A DNA stretch of 64,000 nt from Blastococcus sp. TF02-09. GTDB taxonomy: Bacteria; Actinomycetota; Actinomycetes; Mycobacteriales; Geodermatophilaceae. The notes under the pieces were generated by a model that ran no database searches, was not told the DNA's origin, and saw only the letters and a list, made by a program, of their open reading frames with translations. Made by a program: the position numbers and the translations under genes. This document shows positions 46,243 to 54,652 of this stretch, in pieces. The number at the start of each line of letters is the position of its first letter. The stretch's first letter is position 1. The stretch covers positions 372,001-436,000 of the forward strand of contig NZ_QOHH01000001.1 of NCBI RefSeq assembly GCF_003319105.1, read 5' to 3'.

Positions 46243-46411
46243 GCCGGGACACTACCGTTATCCCCAACCATGATGCGACTTGTCGCTCGTGGTATTTCGC
46301 CGTTGACACCCGCACCGCCCTCCGGGCGGTGGATCAGCAGTGCCCACCGGCGGCGCATCCGGCCGGGCCTCCGACCGGGCAGTGCACCCGGGGGTTGGTT
46401 AGGGTCCGCTC

Positions 46412-47272
46412 ATGTACACCGCGAGCTGGCGCGACGTCGTGCGGACCGATCTGTTCGGTGCATCGCCGGACCGTCGCGACCGGCCCTACCGGTTGATCAT
46501 CCGGCTGTGCCTGGTGGTCTTCCACCTTTTCCGCTTCCGGTTCGACGTCCGTGGCGCCCAGCACGTCCCCGCGACCGGCGGCGCGGTCATCTGCAGCAAC
46601 CACGTCAGCTTCTTCGATTTCACGTTCCTGGGACTGGGCGCCATCTCCCAGCACCGGCTCGTCCGGTTCATGGCGAAGTCGGCGGTGTTCGACCACTGGT
46701 TCGCGGGCCCGTTCATGCGGGCGATGCGGCACATCCCGGTCGACCGCCGGGCAGGTGCCGCGGCCTTCGACGCCGCCGTGCGGGCGCTCAAGGACGGCGA
46801 GGTGGTGGGCGTCTTCCCGGAGGCGACCATCAGCCGGAGCTTCACGGTCAAGGACCTCAAGGCGGGTGCTGCGCGGATGTCGATCGAGGCGGGCGTGCCG
46901 ATCATCCCGGCCGCCGTCTGGGGCGGGCACCGGGTCGCCACCAAGGGCCACAAGGTCGAGCTGCGGCGCGGCGTGCCGGTGATGGTCATCCTCGGCGAGC
47001 CGATCGTCCCGGAACCGGGGGAGAAGGTGCAGCAGCTGCTGCGCCGCACCCGTGCCGCCATGGGGGCGCTGCTGGACGAGGCGCAGCGCGACTACCCCGA
47101 CCAGCCGGCCGGCCCCGAGGACCGCTGGTGGCTGCCCGTGCACCTGGGCGGCACCGCGCCGACCCCGGAGGAGGCCCTGGTGGCCGACGCCGCCCGCGCC
47201 GCGGGTCACGGCCCGAAGGCGCGGAAGAAGTCCCCGCTGCAGCGGATCACCGGCATCCTGCGCCGGCGCTGA
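46412..47272 (+). CDS. lysophospholipid/1-acyl-glycerol-3-phosphate acyltransferase family (PlsC-like)
   Basis: A 286-residue membrane-associated acyltransferase. A hydrophobic N-terminal segment (RLIIRLCLVVFHLFRFRFDV) precedes the catalytic H-x4-D motif in CSNHVSFFDFTFLG. HIPVDRRAG, the substrate-binding VVGVFPEATISRSF and GVPIIPAAVWG also match the PlsC family. The C-terminus is basic (GHGPKARKKSPLQRI). A TAGGGT -10 (46400-46405) lies exactly 6 bases before the ATG, so it is probably leaderless. It probably acylates a glycerolipid or mannosyl-lipid at the inner membrane face. Confidence 0.9.
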   Translation: MYTASWRDVVRTDLFGASPDRRDRPYRLIIRLCLVVFHLFRFRFDVRGAQHVPATGGAVICSNHVSFFDFTFLGLGAISQHRLVRFMAKSAVFDHWFAGPFMRAMRHIPVDRRAGAAAFDAAVRALKDGEVVGVFPEATISRSFTVKDLKAGAARMSIEAGVPIIPAAVWGGHRVATKGHKVELRRGVPVMVILGEPIVPEPGEKVQQLLRRTRAAMGALLDEAQRDYPDQPAGPEDRWWLPVHLGGTAPTPEEALVADAARAAGHGPKARKKSPLQRITGILRRR

Positions 47273-47885
47273 GCAGCCGGGCGGGAAGAGAGCCGGCTCC
47301 ACCTCACCCGCAAGTCACGTTCTTCCAGTCACTGCATCGTCCGGAAGCAGCCCGGTCGTAACGATCAGGTCACAGTGACCCTCAGGGTCATCGCAGGTAC
47401 CTGACCGTCCCCGGACTGTTCTTACAGTCCCTGCAGTTCCTCACCGGGAGCACCGAGACGTGCCTCTCCGGATCGAGCGTGCGGGCCCCTCGGCCGGCAC
47501 GGACGGCGCCCGCGCCGGCCGTGCGATCCGGGGCGTGGGGGCCGGCGCGTGCGACCCGGGCGTGCGTCCGGGACCCCGGCGGAGCCCCCGAGATCCGTGT
47601 CATCAGACAACGGTCGAGCCGCGCGCAGCCAGTGCGCGGCCGTCCGGCCCGAAGACACGGAGCCGCGGTGGGCGGTCCGCCGACGCCCGCCGGTCGTGGG
47701 ACGACTCCGGCACCTCCGGGGCCCGCGTCACGCGGTCGGCCCGCGGATGCGCCGGGATGGGATGCTGGGTCAGGGCCGCGGCGGCGAGTGCGGCGGTCCC
47801 GACCCCCCGTCCGACCGGACCGGGGAGCGCACCCGGCGGCAGGGACGTCCCTGCTCCGGGCCGACGGTTCCTCGGGAGGACGAGC
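47273..47885 (+). other. 613-base gap before lnt, long leader without a convincing gene
   Basis: No convincing gene is seen. A 13-base palindrome, GGTCAC-A-GTGACC, lies at 47368-47380 and may be an operator. From 47460 the frame of lnt stays open, but the implied extension is rich in Arg, Gly, Pro and Ser with no structure, so it is taken as an untranslated leader. The GTG at 47886 with its GGGAGGA site is the better lnt start. Confidence 0.5.
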
Positions 47886-49502
47886 GTGGCCACAGCACCG
47901 GGCGCGCTGCTCCCCACCACCACCGAGCGCGACGGCTCGGCTCGCCGCACTGCCGCCCGCCTGCCGTGGCGGACGCTCCTGGCGGCCGTCGGGGGCCTGG
48001 CGATGATGCTGGCGTTCCCCGGGCCCGCCCTGGTGCCGCTCGCGGTGCTGGGCCCCGCCGCCCTGGCCCTCGCGGTCCACGGGCGCAGCGTCCGAGGCGG
48101 ACTGTGGCTCGGGCTGGTGACCGGCCTGGCCTTCTTCGTGCCGCTGCTGAGCTGGACCGGCATCTACGTCGGCCCGCTGCCGTGGCTCGCCCTGGCCGTC
48201 TTCGAGACGCTCCACCTCGCCCTCCTGGGAGCGGCCACCGCGCTGATGTCCCGTCTGCGCTGGTGGCCGCTGTGGGCCGCCGCGCTGTGGGTGGCCGACG
48301 AGGCACTGCGGGGCCGTCTGGTGCTCGGCGGCTTCCCCTGGGGCCGGCTGGGCCTGAGCCAGACCGACGGCCCGTTGCTCGCTCTGGCCGCCTACGGGGG
48401 AGTGCCTCTCGTCAGCTTCGCCGTCGCCCTGATCGGCACGCTGCTGGCCGCCGCCGCGCTCGCCCTCCACCGCCTGCTCCGCTCGGAGCCGCCGGCGCGA
48501 CGGGCCGCGGCACGCCCGCTCGCCGTCGCGGTCGCCGGGCTCGTGGCGGTCCCGCTCGTCGGCGCCGTGGCCTGGCTGCCGCTGCCGGGCCCTTCGCTCA
48601 CCGAGGGCGGGCCGACGGCGACCGTCGCGGTCATCCAGGGCAACGTGCCGCGGGCCGGACTGGACTTCAACGCCCAGCGCCGCGCCGTCCTGGACAACCA
48701 CGTGCAGCGCACCCTGGAGCTCGCCGAGGCCGTGCGGGCCGGCGACCAGCCCCAGCCCGACGTCGTCCTGTGGCCGGAGAACAGCTCCGACATCGATCCC
48801 TACATCAACGAGGACGCCGCCGGGCAGATCGAGAGCGCCGCCCGCGCGATCGACGCGCCCATCCTGGTCGGCGCCGTCGTGCAGGGCCCGGGCCGCTTCA
48901 TCAGCAACACCGCCATCGTCTGGGACCCCGAGGACGGCCCGGGGGAGACCTACGTCAAGCGGCACCCCGTCCCGTTCGGTGAGTACGTCCCGGCCCGCGA
49001 CTTCTTCCGCTTCTTCAGCACGCAGGTCGACCGCGTCACCGACCAGCGCGCGGGGGAGGAGCCCGGCCTGCTGGACATCGGTGGCACCCGGGTCGGCGAC
49101 CTCATCTGCTTCGAGGTGGTCTACGACGGCCTGGTCGCCGACGTCGCCGACGCCGGCATGCTCGTCGTCCAGACCAACAACGCCACCTTCGGCCGCACCG
49201 CCGAGAGCGAGCAGCAGCTCGCGATGAGCCGGCTCCGGGCGGTCGAGCACGGTCGCACCGTCGCCGTGGCCGCCACGAGCGGGATCTCCGCCATCGTGGC
49301 CCCGGACGGCACCGTCGTCCGCTCCTCGGAGCTGTTCACCCCCGACGTCTTCGTCGAGGAGATCGCCCAGCGGGACTCGCGCAGCCTGGCCGCCCGGCTC
49401 GGGGCCGGACCGGAGTGGGCGCTCACCGCCCTCGGGCTCGGCGCGGTGGCCGCCGCCCTCAGGCAGCGCCGGGCGTCGGCGGGCGGCTCGGGAGCAAGCT
49501 GA
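47886..49502 (+). CDS. lnt: apolipoprotein N-acyltransferase Lnt
   Basis: A 538-residue membrane enzyme adding the third acyl chain to bacterial lipoproteins. About six N-terminal membrane segments precede a nitrilase-like extracytoplasmic domain with the catalytic triad Glu298 (LWPENSSD), Lys358 (YVKRHPVPFGEY) and Cys408 (DLICFEVVYD). VVQTNNATFGRTAESEQQLAMSRLRAVEHGR is the conserved lid region. A final membrane helix ends the protein. Length is slightly above E. coli Lnt. A GGGAGGA site precedes the GTG. fxsA follows 23 bases later. Confidence 0.94.
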   Translation: MATAPGALLPTTTERDGSARRTAARLPWRTLLAAVGGLAMMLAFPGPALVPLAVLGPAALALAVHGRSVRGGLWLGLVTGLAFFVPLLSWTGIYVGPLPWLALAVFETLHLALLGAATALMSRLRWWPLWAAALWVADEALRGRLVLGGFPWGRLGLSQTDGPLLALAAYGGVPLVSFAVALIGTLLAAAALALHRLLRSEPPARRAAARPLAVAVAGLVAVPLVGAVAWLPLPGPSLTEGGPTATVAVIQGNVPRAGLDFNAQRRAVLDNHVQRTLELAEAVRAGDQPQPDVVLWPENSSDIDPYINEDAAGQIESAARAIDAPILVGAVVQGPGRFISNTAIVWDPEDGPGETYVKRHPVPFGEYVPARDFFRFFSTQVDRVTDQRAGEEPGLLDIGGTRVGDLICFEVVYDGLVADVADAGMLVVQTNNATFGRTAESEQQLAMSRLRAVEHGRTVAVAATSGISAIVAPDGTVVRSSELFTPDVFVEEIAQRDSRSLAARLGAGPEWALTALGLGAVAAALRQRRASAGGSGAS

Positions 49503-49525
49503 CCGCTCCGCGCGTTGGAAGGACC

Positions 49526-50032
49526 GTGGGACGTCGCATACGCATCGCCGCCGGCCTCCTGGCGCTCGCCGAGGTGGTCGTGTTCGTGCTCGTGGCCGCA
49601 AGGATCGGCGCGGGACTCACCGTGCTGCTCGCCCTGGCCACCAGCGCGCTGGGCTGGGCACTGCTGGCCCGTCAGGGCACCAAGGCGCTGGCCGATCTGA
49701 GGGAGAGCGCGCGCACCCGTCGTCGCACGGGCGCGGGCCGCGAGCTGGGCGACGCCGGGCTGGTGGCCGCCGGCGGGCTGCTGATGGTCCTGCCCGGCTT
49801 CATCAGCGACGTCCTCGGCCTGCTCTGCCTGCTGCCGGGCACCCGGTCGCTGGTGCGGGCGGCGCTGGGGCGCCTGATCGTGTCCCGGCTGCCGGTCGGG
49901 CTGCGCCCGCCGGTGCGGGTCGACAGCGTCCGCACGGCCGAGGTGCCCCGCCGGGAGGAGCCCGTCCGGACGGCGCCCCTGGTCATCGAGGGCGAGGTGC
50001 TCCGCGGCCCCGAGGGTCGCCCGGGTGCCTGA
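49526..50032 (+). CDS. fxsA: FxsA family membrane protein
   Basis: A 168-residue cytoplasmic-membrane protein. Membrane segments are at about 8-28, 30-48 and 75-100, with the family signature in GDAGLVAAGGLLMVLPGFISDVLGLLCLLPGTR. In E. coli FxsA overproduction relieves F-exclusion of phage T7; the normal role is unknown. The C-terminus is hydrophilic (VPRREEPVRTAPLVIEGEVL). The GTG at 49526 follows a GGAAGGA site. A strong terminator hairpin lies just downstream. Confidence 0.88.
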   Translation: MGRRIRIAAGLLALAEVVVFVLVAARIGAGLTVLLALATSALGWALLARQGTKALADLRESARTRRRTGAGRELGDAGLVAAGGLLMVLPGFISDVLGLLCLLPGTRSLVRAALGRLIVSRLPVGLRPPVRVDSVRTAEVPRREEPVRTAPLVIEGEVLRGPEGRPGA

Positions 50033-50050
50033 GTCACGCTCTGCACGCGA

Positions 50051-50082
50051 AACGGCCCCGGTGGAGATCCACCGGGGCCGTT
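50051..50082. terminator. bidirectional terminator between fxsA and rbpA
   Basis: A perfect 14-bp stem, AACGGCCCCGGTGG with its complement, surrounds the 4-base loop AGAT. It lies between convergent fxsA (ending 50032) and rbpA (ending 50097), so it can serve both strands; the arm ends give short A/T runs. Confidence 0.85.
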
Positions 50083-50096
50083 CGTGACGCTGGGTC

Positions 50097-50441
50097 CTAG
50101 CTGGCGCGGGTCCGCCGGCCGCGCAGCACCTCGAGGCGCTCGGCCAGGACCTCCTCGAGGTCCTCGACGGAACGACGCTCGAGCAGCATGTCCCAGTGGG
50201 TGCGCGGGGGCTTGACCTTCTTGGGAGCCGGCTCCGAGCCGCCGACCAGCTTCGCCGCGGCACCGTCGAACTTGCACTCCCAGGTGTCGGGGAGCTCGGC
50301 GTCATCGGCGAACGGCACCGTGAACAGGTGGCCCGAGGGGCACCGGTACTCGGCGTACTGGCGCTCGATGGGCGCGGTGTTCCGTTCGGTCTCGTAGCTG
50401 ACGCTGCCCAGTCGGCTGCCGCGCAAGGAACGCTCGCCCAT
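50097..50441 (-). CDS. rbpA: RNA polymerase-binding protein RbpA
   Basis: A 114-residue actinobacterial transcription factor that binds RNA polymerase and group 1/2 sigma factors and stabilises the open complex. The order is an N-terminal tail (GERSLRGSRLGSVSYETERNT), a core domain (RQYAEYRCPSGHLFTVPFADDAELPDTWECKFDG), a basic linker (PKKVKPPRTHWDML) and a sigma-interaction domain (RSVEDLEEVLAERLEVLR). An in-frame extension upstream lacks similarity, so the ATG at 50441 is chosen. It is normally essential and induced by stress. About 200 bases of promoter DNA lie upstream. Confidence 0.96.
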   Translation of the reverse strand: MGERSLRGSRLGSVSYETERNTAPIERQYAEYRCPSGHLFTVPFADDAELPDTWECKFDGAAAKLVGGSEPAPKKVKPPRTHWDMLLERRSVEDLEEVLAERLEVLRGRRTRAS

Positions 50442-50645
50442 TGCACACCGTCCTCTCGTACGTGGTGTCGGTCGGGACTCGACTCCGGTGCGCAGGCACA
50501 TACCCGCACACCGAGGGAGTCACAGAGACGAACGACAGATGTGGCGGGAAGATTCCGCCGAACAGGTCCCTCATCATCGCATGGGGTGGGATCCGGGGCC
50601 TTGCGGGGCCCTCCCGCCCCCTCGGAGGGGTGAGCTCCCGGGACC

Positions 50646-51374
50646 TCAGGGGAGGGCGAGCTGTCCCGGGCCCGCCGCCGTGGGGCCCAGCTGGCCCCGC
50701 ACGTGGTGCCGGCGGCACAGCACCTGGTACCGGACGGCGGGGGAGGAGCCGGGTTCCTCACCGGGCAGCTGGGCCGGCGCGGTGTCGGCCACGACGACGG
50801 TCTCGCCGGCCCGCACCATGACGCCGTCCACGACGCGGGCGTTGAGCAGACCCGGCAGCCCGCACCAGCACAGCACCTCGACCTGGACCCGCTGGACGTC
50901 GTCGGCGACCTCCAGCAGCCGGCGGGTGCCGGGGAACAGGTGGGTGCGGAAGTCGGTGGTCAGGCCGAAGGCGTAGACGTCGACGTGCGACTCGTCGACC
51001 AGTTCGGCGAGCTGGTCGACCTGGCGGTCGGTGAGGAACTGGGCCTCGTCGACGATGACGTAGTCGACGCGGTCGCCGGCGGCCCAGCGCTCGCGAACCA
51101 GCAGCCGCAGATCGGTCCCCCCGTCGATCTCGATCGCGGCGCGGCACAGCCCCACCCGGGAGGTGATCTGCGGAGCCGCCGACCGGTCGCCCTGGGTCAC
51201 CAGCAGCCCGTGGCGGCCCTGCCGGCTCTGGTTGTGGTCGACCTGGAGGGCGAGGGTGGACTTGCCGCAGTCCATGGGTCCGTGGAAGAAGCGCAGGTGC
51301 GCCGGTGCCGGGTGCCGCCGCCGGTCCCCGGACGCCGGGACCGCGGCCGGGCCGGCCACCGGCAGCGGACTCAC
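50646..51374 (-). CDS. tdk: thymidine kinase (type II, TK1-like)
   Basis: A 242-residue kinase. The P-loop is LRFFHGPMDCGKSTLALQ, the Walker B region is VDYVIVDEAQFLTDRQVDQLAEL, and the lasso/thymidine-binding part reads VDVYAFGLTTDFRTHLFPGTRRLLEVAD. Zinc-binding CWCGLPG and the late CRRHH complete the TK1 plan. It phosphorylates thymidine for salvage. The GTG at 51374 overlaps the TGA of the glycerophosphodiesterase gene (GTGA), so translation is coupled although the functions are unrelated. Confidence 0.92.
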   Translation of the reverse strand: MSPLPVAGPAAVPASGDRRRHPAPAHLRFFHGPMDCGKSTLALQVDHNQSRQGRHGLLVTQGDRSAAPQITSRVGLCRAAIEIDGGTDLRLLVRERWAAGDRVDYVIVDEAQFLTDRQVDQLAELVDESHVDVYAFGLTTDFRTHLFPGTRRLLEVADDVQRVQVEVLCWCGLPGLLNARVVDGVMVRAGETVVVADTAPAQLPGEEPGSSPAVRYQVLCRRHHVRGQLGPTAAGPGQLALP

Positions 51375-52147
51375 CGCGGGGCCCACAGGCCGCGCTCCTC
51401 CAGGACCTCCCGCAGCATCGCCGGCCGGTCGGTCATGATCCCGTCGACCCCGAGGTCGAGCATCGTGCGGGCCTCGTCCGGGTCGTCGACGGTCCAGACG
51501 TGCACCTGGAGGCCGCGGGCGTGGGCGGCGGCCAGGAAGCGCTCGTCGACGAGGGCGCGGCCGCCCAGCTGGAGCGGCACCTGGGCGCAGCCGGCCTGGA
51601 TGCGGACGAGGCCGGCGGCCCTGGGGGAGTAGGACGACAGCCGCAGCGCCGCCACGCCGCGAGGGCCTAGCGAGGTGCACACGGCGGGGCCGAAGAGACG
51701 GCGGGCCGCGGCGATGCGGGCGTCGGAGAACGAGCCGAGGCAGATGCGATCGGCCACGCCCATGCGGCTCACCAGGCGCACCAGCGGCGCCAGGACACCG
51801 GCGGCCTTGATGTCGAGGTTGAACTTCACGTCCGGCCAGGCACCGAGCAGGTCCTCAAGGCGGACGATCGGCTCGCGGCCGCCGATGCGGGCCTCCGACA
51901 GCTCCGACCAGTGCATCGCGTCCACGCGGCCGGTGCGGTCGGTGACCCGCTCCAGCGTCGTGTCGTGGAAGGCCACGAGCGTGCCGTCGGCGGTGATCTG
52001 CACGTCGGTCTCGAGGTACCGGTAGCCCAGGTCCACGCAGGCCTGGAAGGCCGGGAGCGTGTTCTCCAGGTGCTCGATCGCACCGCCGCGGTGAGCCATG
52101 GCGAGAGGCGTCGGCGCGTCGAGGTAGGCGAACCGCGCAGGGGGCAC
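51371..52147 (-). CDS. glycerophosphodiester phosphodiesterase
   Basis: A 258-residue GDPD-type TIM barrel. The N-terminal MAHRGGAIEHLENTLPAFQACVDLGYRYLETDVQITADG carries the catalytic His and the Glu/Asp metal ligands, and LVAFHDTTLERVT the second His. VKFNLDIKAAG and the C-terminal VHVWTVDDPDEARTMLDLGVDGIMTDRP are typical. It has no signal peptide, so it is cytoplasmic. A minus-strand TAGCGT -10 (52154-52159) lies exactly 6 bases before the GTG, so it is probably leaderless. Confidence 0.93.
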   Translation of the reverse strand: MPPARFAYLDAPTPLAMAHRGGAIEHLENTLPAFQACVDLGYRYLETDVQITADGTLVAFHDTTLERVTDRTGRVDAMHWSELSEARIGGREPIVRLEDLLGAWPDVKFNLDIKAAGVLAPLVRLVSRMGVADRICLGSFSDARIAAARRLFGPAVCTSLGPRGVAALRLSSYSPRAAGLVRIQAGCAQVPLQLGGRALVDERFLAAAHARGLQVHVWTVDDPDEARTMLDLGVDGIMTDRPAMLREVLEERGLWAPR

Positions 52148-52312
52148 AGCGACACGCTAGTCAGGCGCCCCGGTCCCCGCTGCGGCCACCCTGCGCCGAC
52201 CACCGCGGCCTCCCGTCACGAGACCGCTGGTCAGGGCGTGTTGGTCGCGGATCGGCGGCGTCCTGGCGTGTTCCGCGGGTGCCGTCGCCGGTGGCGTCTA
52301 GCGTGCCGAGAC

Positions 52313-52714
52313 GTGGCACAGCACGCGACCGGCACGGTGACGCACGCCCCCATCTCCCCCGCGCCCAACCGGGGGAGCGGTGAGGGTCGCCGGTGCGGCT
52401 GGTGCCGTCGGGTCCTGCCCGAGCAGGGATCGGTGGGTCGCCCGCGCCTGTACTGCGGCCAGGCGTGCCGGCAGCGCGCCTACGAGCAGCGCTCGGCCAC
52501 CGCCAAGGCGGGTCTGCCGGCCGACGTCGTGCTGGTCTCGCGCGCCGAGCTCGACGGGCTGCAGGACCGGCTGTACCAGCTGCGCTGCGCCCTGGAGGAC
52601 GTGCAGACGCTGCTCACCGAGAAGCCGACCAAGGCCGAGCTCGAGCGCTCGCTGTCCGACCTCCTGCACTCGACGGGCCGGCTGGACCGGCTCTGGGTCA
52701 CCGAACGCAGCTGA
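52313..52714 (+). CDS. conserved actinobacterial protein with small zinc motif
   Basis: A 133-residue protein. The N-terminal third has a compact CGWCRRVLPEQGSVGRPRLYCGQACRQRAYEQR, a C-x2-C ... C-x3-C treble-clef-like zinc site followed by a basic helix. The rest is helical and could form a coiled coil (LDGLQDRLYQLRCALEDVQTLL). A TAGCGT hexamer (52299-52304) ends 8 bases before the GTG. The family looks familiar from actinobacteria, but I cannot name a function; nucleic-acid binding is possible. Confidence 0.72.
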   Translation: MAQHATGTVTHAPISPAPNRGSGEGRRCGWCRRVLPEQGSVGRPRLYCGQACRQRAYEQRSATAKAGLPADVVLVSRAELDGLQDRLYQLRCALEDVQTLLTEKPTKAELERSLSDLLHSTGRLDRLWVTERS

Positions 52715-52774
52715 CGGCCGGCACCGGCTGTCCGGTACCGGCCGCCAGGTTCGCGGTCAGACGATGAACGGTGC

Positions 52775-53020
52775 TCAGTCGGGATCGCTCGAGTCGTCGT
52801 TCTGGTCCTCGTCGTTGCCCTGGTCCTCGTTCGAGTTGTCCGGCAGGTTGTCCTGCTCGTCGCTGCCCGGGTCGTTCCCCTCGGTGTTGCCGCTGTCGTC
52901 GTCCGTCGTGCCCTCGTTCGGTGTGGTCACGTCCGCATCCGAGCACGCGGTCATCGTGGCGCCGCCGCCGAAGAGCGCCAGAGCGGTCAGGAGCGCGGCG
53001 AGCGGCCGTCGGATCTGCAT
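52775..53020 (-). CDS. small acidic lipoprotein
   Basis: An 81-residue putative lipoprotein. The signal peptide (RRPLAALLTALALFGGGAT) ends in a lipobox-like MTACSD, so Cys26 would be lipidated. The mature part is almost wholly Asp, Glu, Asn, Gly and Ser (GNDPGSDEQDNLPDNSNEDQ), a disordered acidic tail that might bind cations at the cell surface. The function is unknown. It is convergent with the zinc-motif gene. Confidence 0.68.
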   Translation of the reverse strand: MQIRRPLAALLTALALFGGGATMTACSDADVTTPNEGTTDDDSGNTEGNDPGSDEQDNLPDNSNEDQGNDEDQNDDSSDPD

Positions 53021-53529
53021 GGTTCGACCCTACGAACACCTGCGGCGGATCGCCCGTCGAGCACAGCGACACACCCCGTCTTTCGTCACTGTTACGCAAT
53101 TCGACCGGACTGGCAGGACAGGGGAGCTCGGTGACGTGGGGACGACGGGCGGTCACAGGCGGCCATGAGTCGACCTGAGGACGCTCCGACCCGGGTCCTG
53201 GACAAGATCAACTCAGGGGGAGTCGCGACCATTTGGCGACCCGGGCGTCACGAGACGGACCGGACGACCGCCGACCGGAGGTCTCGCCGAGCCGCGTCGG
53301 CGTGCTGGTCGAGGCACGACGCCGTGGCCGACGGGGACGGCGCCGCACTGCGGCATCGACATGCGAGCACGGAACCGGGCGCTCGACGTGCCAGCCGACA
53401 GCCGGGTCGGCCCCCTCTCGGACCGCCTGCCCGTAGCGCCGATAATGCACATTATGTCAATTAGCCTGCCGGAACCCCGCCCCTGAGCATCGTTCACCCC
53501 TCCCCGCAGCACTGGGGAACGATGACGGC
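53021..53529. other. 509-base intergenic region containing dif
   Basis: No convincing gene is seen. Short open frames on both strands (for example 53165-53464) are arginine-rich and lack a ribosome binding site. Besides dif, the segment near 53085-53105 is relatively AT-rich (GTTACGCAATTCG) and could hold a promoter for the lipoprotein gene. Confidence 0.5.
53435..53462 (+). other. dif: dif site for XerCD chromosome-dimer resolution
   Basis: The XerC-side half AGCGCCGATAA (53435-53445), the 6-base spacer TGCACA and the XerD-side half TTATGTCAATT (53452-53462) make a 28-base site. From memory, the actinobacterial dif consensus ends CCGATAAT-(2)-ACATTATGTCAAGT; 25 of 28 positions agree. It also shows the inverted core ATAATG-CA-CATTAT. 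It lies in a 509-base gap with no convincing gene (53021-53529), which suits a terminus site. Replication should therefore terminate near here. Confidence 0.82.
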
Positions 53530-54138
53530 ATGGCGCGCACCTGGACCCACGTCGGCCGCTGCTGGAGCAACGGCGAGCCGTTCCTCGCCCTCGACGGCGA
53601 CCTGCTGCCCGACTGGTCCGGCGAGACCGACGGTCACTACGAGCAGCTGGTGCCCGACCTGGCCTACGACCTCACCAGCATTCCCGTGGGCGCCGGCCGA
53701 GCCGCCGTCGTCCTCACCGACACGGAGGTCGCCGACGAGGGCTGGCTGGAGGTCTTCCGTGCCGACGACGACGCCGTCGTCGTGCTGCAGGTCTCGGGCA
53801 GTGACTACCCCGCCGCCGTCGCGGCCGCGCTCGCACAGCCGGAGGACGCCGCGGAGCCGGGTGACCACGTGACGGTCCCCAGCGGGCGCCTCGCCTTCAT
53901 CAGCGCGGCTCTCGACGGCGCCGGCGTAGAGGCCGCTCCCCTGCGACCCGAGTCGCCCGGGCCACTGCCGGACTCCGGCGACTTCGACGAGCGGCAGGCC
54001 GGGGCGGGCGGCCCCCTGCTGCGTGCCACCGCCCACGGTTACCGGATCTGGGTGCAGTGGATGACCCGGCTGGACGAGGACGCCGTCTTCGCCCGGTGGC
54101 TCTTCGTCCCGGCGTCGGGCGACATTCCGTCACAGTGA
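53530..54138 (+). CDS. hypothetical protein, possibly Imm21-like
   Basis: A 202-residue acidic protein I cannot firmly assign. The first half (FLALDGDLLPDWSGETDGHYEQLVPDLAYDLTSIPVGAGRAAVVLTD) faintly recalls Imm21-type immunity proteins, which open with a similar W-x-G...Y...G-x-A-x-VL pattern. The second half contains an acidic stretch and ends in a beta-rich GPLLRATAHGYRIWVQWMTRLDEDAVFARWLFVP. No membrane segment or signal is visible. It lies just right of dif, with no toxin gene beside it in the window. The ATG gives the only sensible start. Confidence 0.6.
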   Translation: MARTWTHVGRCWSNGEPFLALDGDLLPDWSGETDGHYEQLVPDLAYDLTSIPVGAGRAAVVLTDTEVADEGWLEVFRADDDAVVVLQVSGSDYPAAVAAALAQPEDAAEPGDHVTVPSGRLAFISAALDGAGVEAAPLRPESPGPLPDSGDFDERQAGAGGPLLRATAHGYRIWVQWMTRLDEDAVFARWLFVPASGDIPSQ

Positions 54139-54237
54139 CGGATGCCGGAGCCTGCTGCCGGGCGCCCGGTACCGCCGGCGATGAGTTCCGGGGCCCGACC
54201 GGGTCCTCCGTCCGACAACCCACCACCTGGAGGTCCG

Positions 54238-54600
54238 ATGCCCCCCACCGTGCAGGCCATCGTCGTCACCGGCGACGTCGATCGGCTGCAACGCTTCTAC
54301 GCCGGGCTGCTCGAGGCCGAAGTCGTCGACCGGCAGCCCGAGGAAGGTGAGCTCTTCTTCCTGACCCTGCGGATCGGCGACTCCCGGCTCGGCCTGGTGG
54401 CGGACAAAGACGTCACGCCCGGCACCCCGGGTCGGGTGCTGCTCAGCCTCGAGGTGCCCGACGTCGACGCGGCACTGGTCCGCGTGCCCGCGCTGGGCGG
54501 TGAGGCGACGTCCGGGGCGAACGACATGCCGTGGGGGCAGCGGGTCGCCCACGTCCGCGACCCGGACGGGAACGCGCTGAACCTCACGCAGCCGCTTTGA
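54238..54600 (+). CDS. VOC superfamily (glyoxalase-like) protein
   Basis: A 120-residue VOC domain protein starting TVQAIVVTGDVDRLQRFYAGLLEAEVVDR. It continues with ELFFLTLRIGDSRLGLVAD and VLLSLEVPDVDAALVRVPALGGEATSG. It ends QRVAHVRDPDGNALNLTQPL, where RDPDGN-x-L is the classic glyoxalase/dioxygenase end motif. A TGGAGG site precedes the ATG. The substrate is unknown; many such proteins act in antibiotic resistance or detoxification. Confidence 0.85.
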   Translation: MPPTVQAIVVTGDVDRLQRFYAGLLEAEVVDRQPEEGELFFLTLRIGDSRLGLVADKDVTPGTPGRVLLSLEVPDVDAALVRVPALGGEATSGANDMPWGQRVAHVRDPDGNALNLTQPL

Positions 54601-54652
54601 CGTCTCCGCAGGCGGGTAGCGGCCCCGGGACGACGACACCAGGAGGAACCCC

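Noticed and set aside
47460-47885. 142-residue N-terminal extension of Lnt
   Set aside because: No hydrophobic or conserved sequence; the GTG at 47886 has a good GGGAGGA site and gives a normal-length Lnt.
53165-53464. 99-codon plus-strand frame across the dif region
   Set aside because: Arginine-rich composition, no ribosome binding site, and it runs through the dif site.
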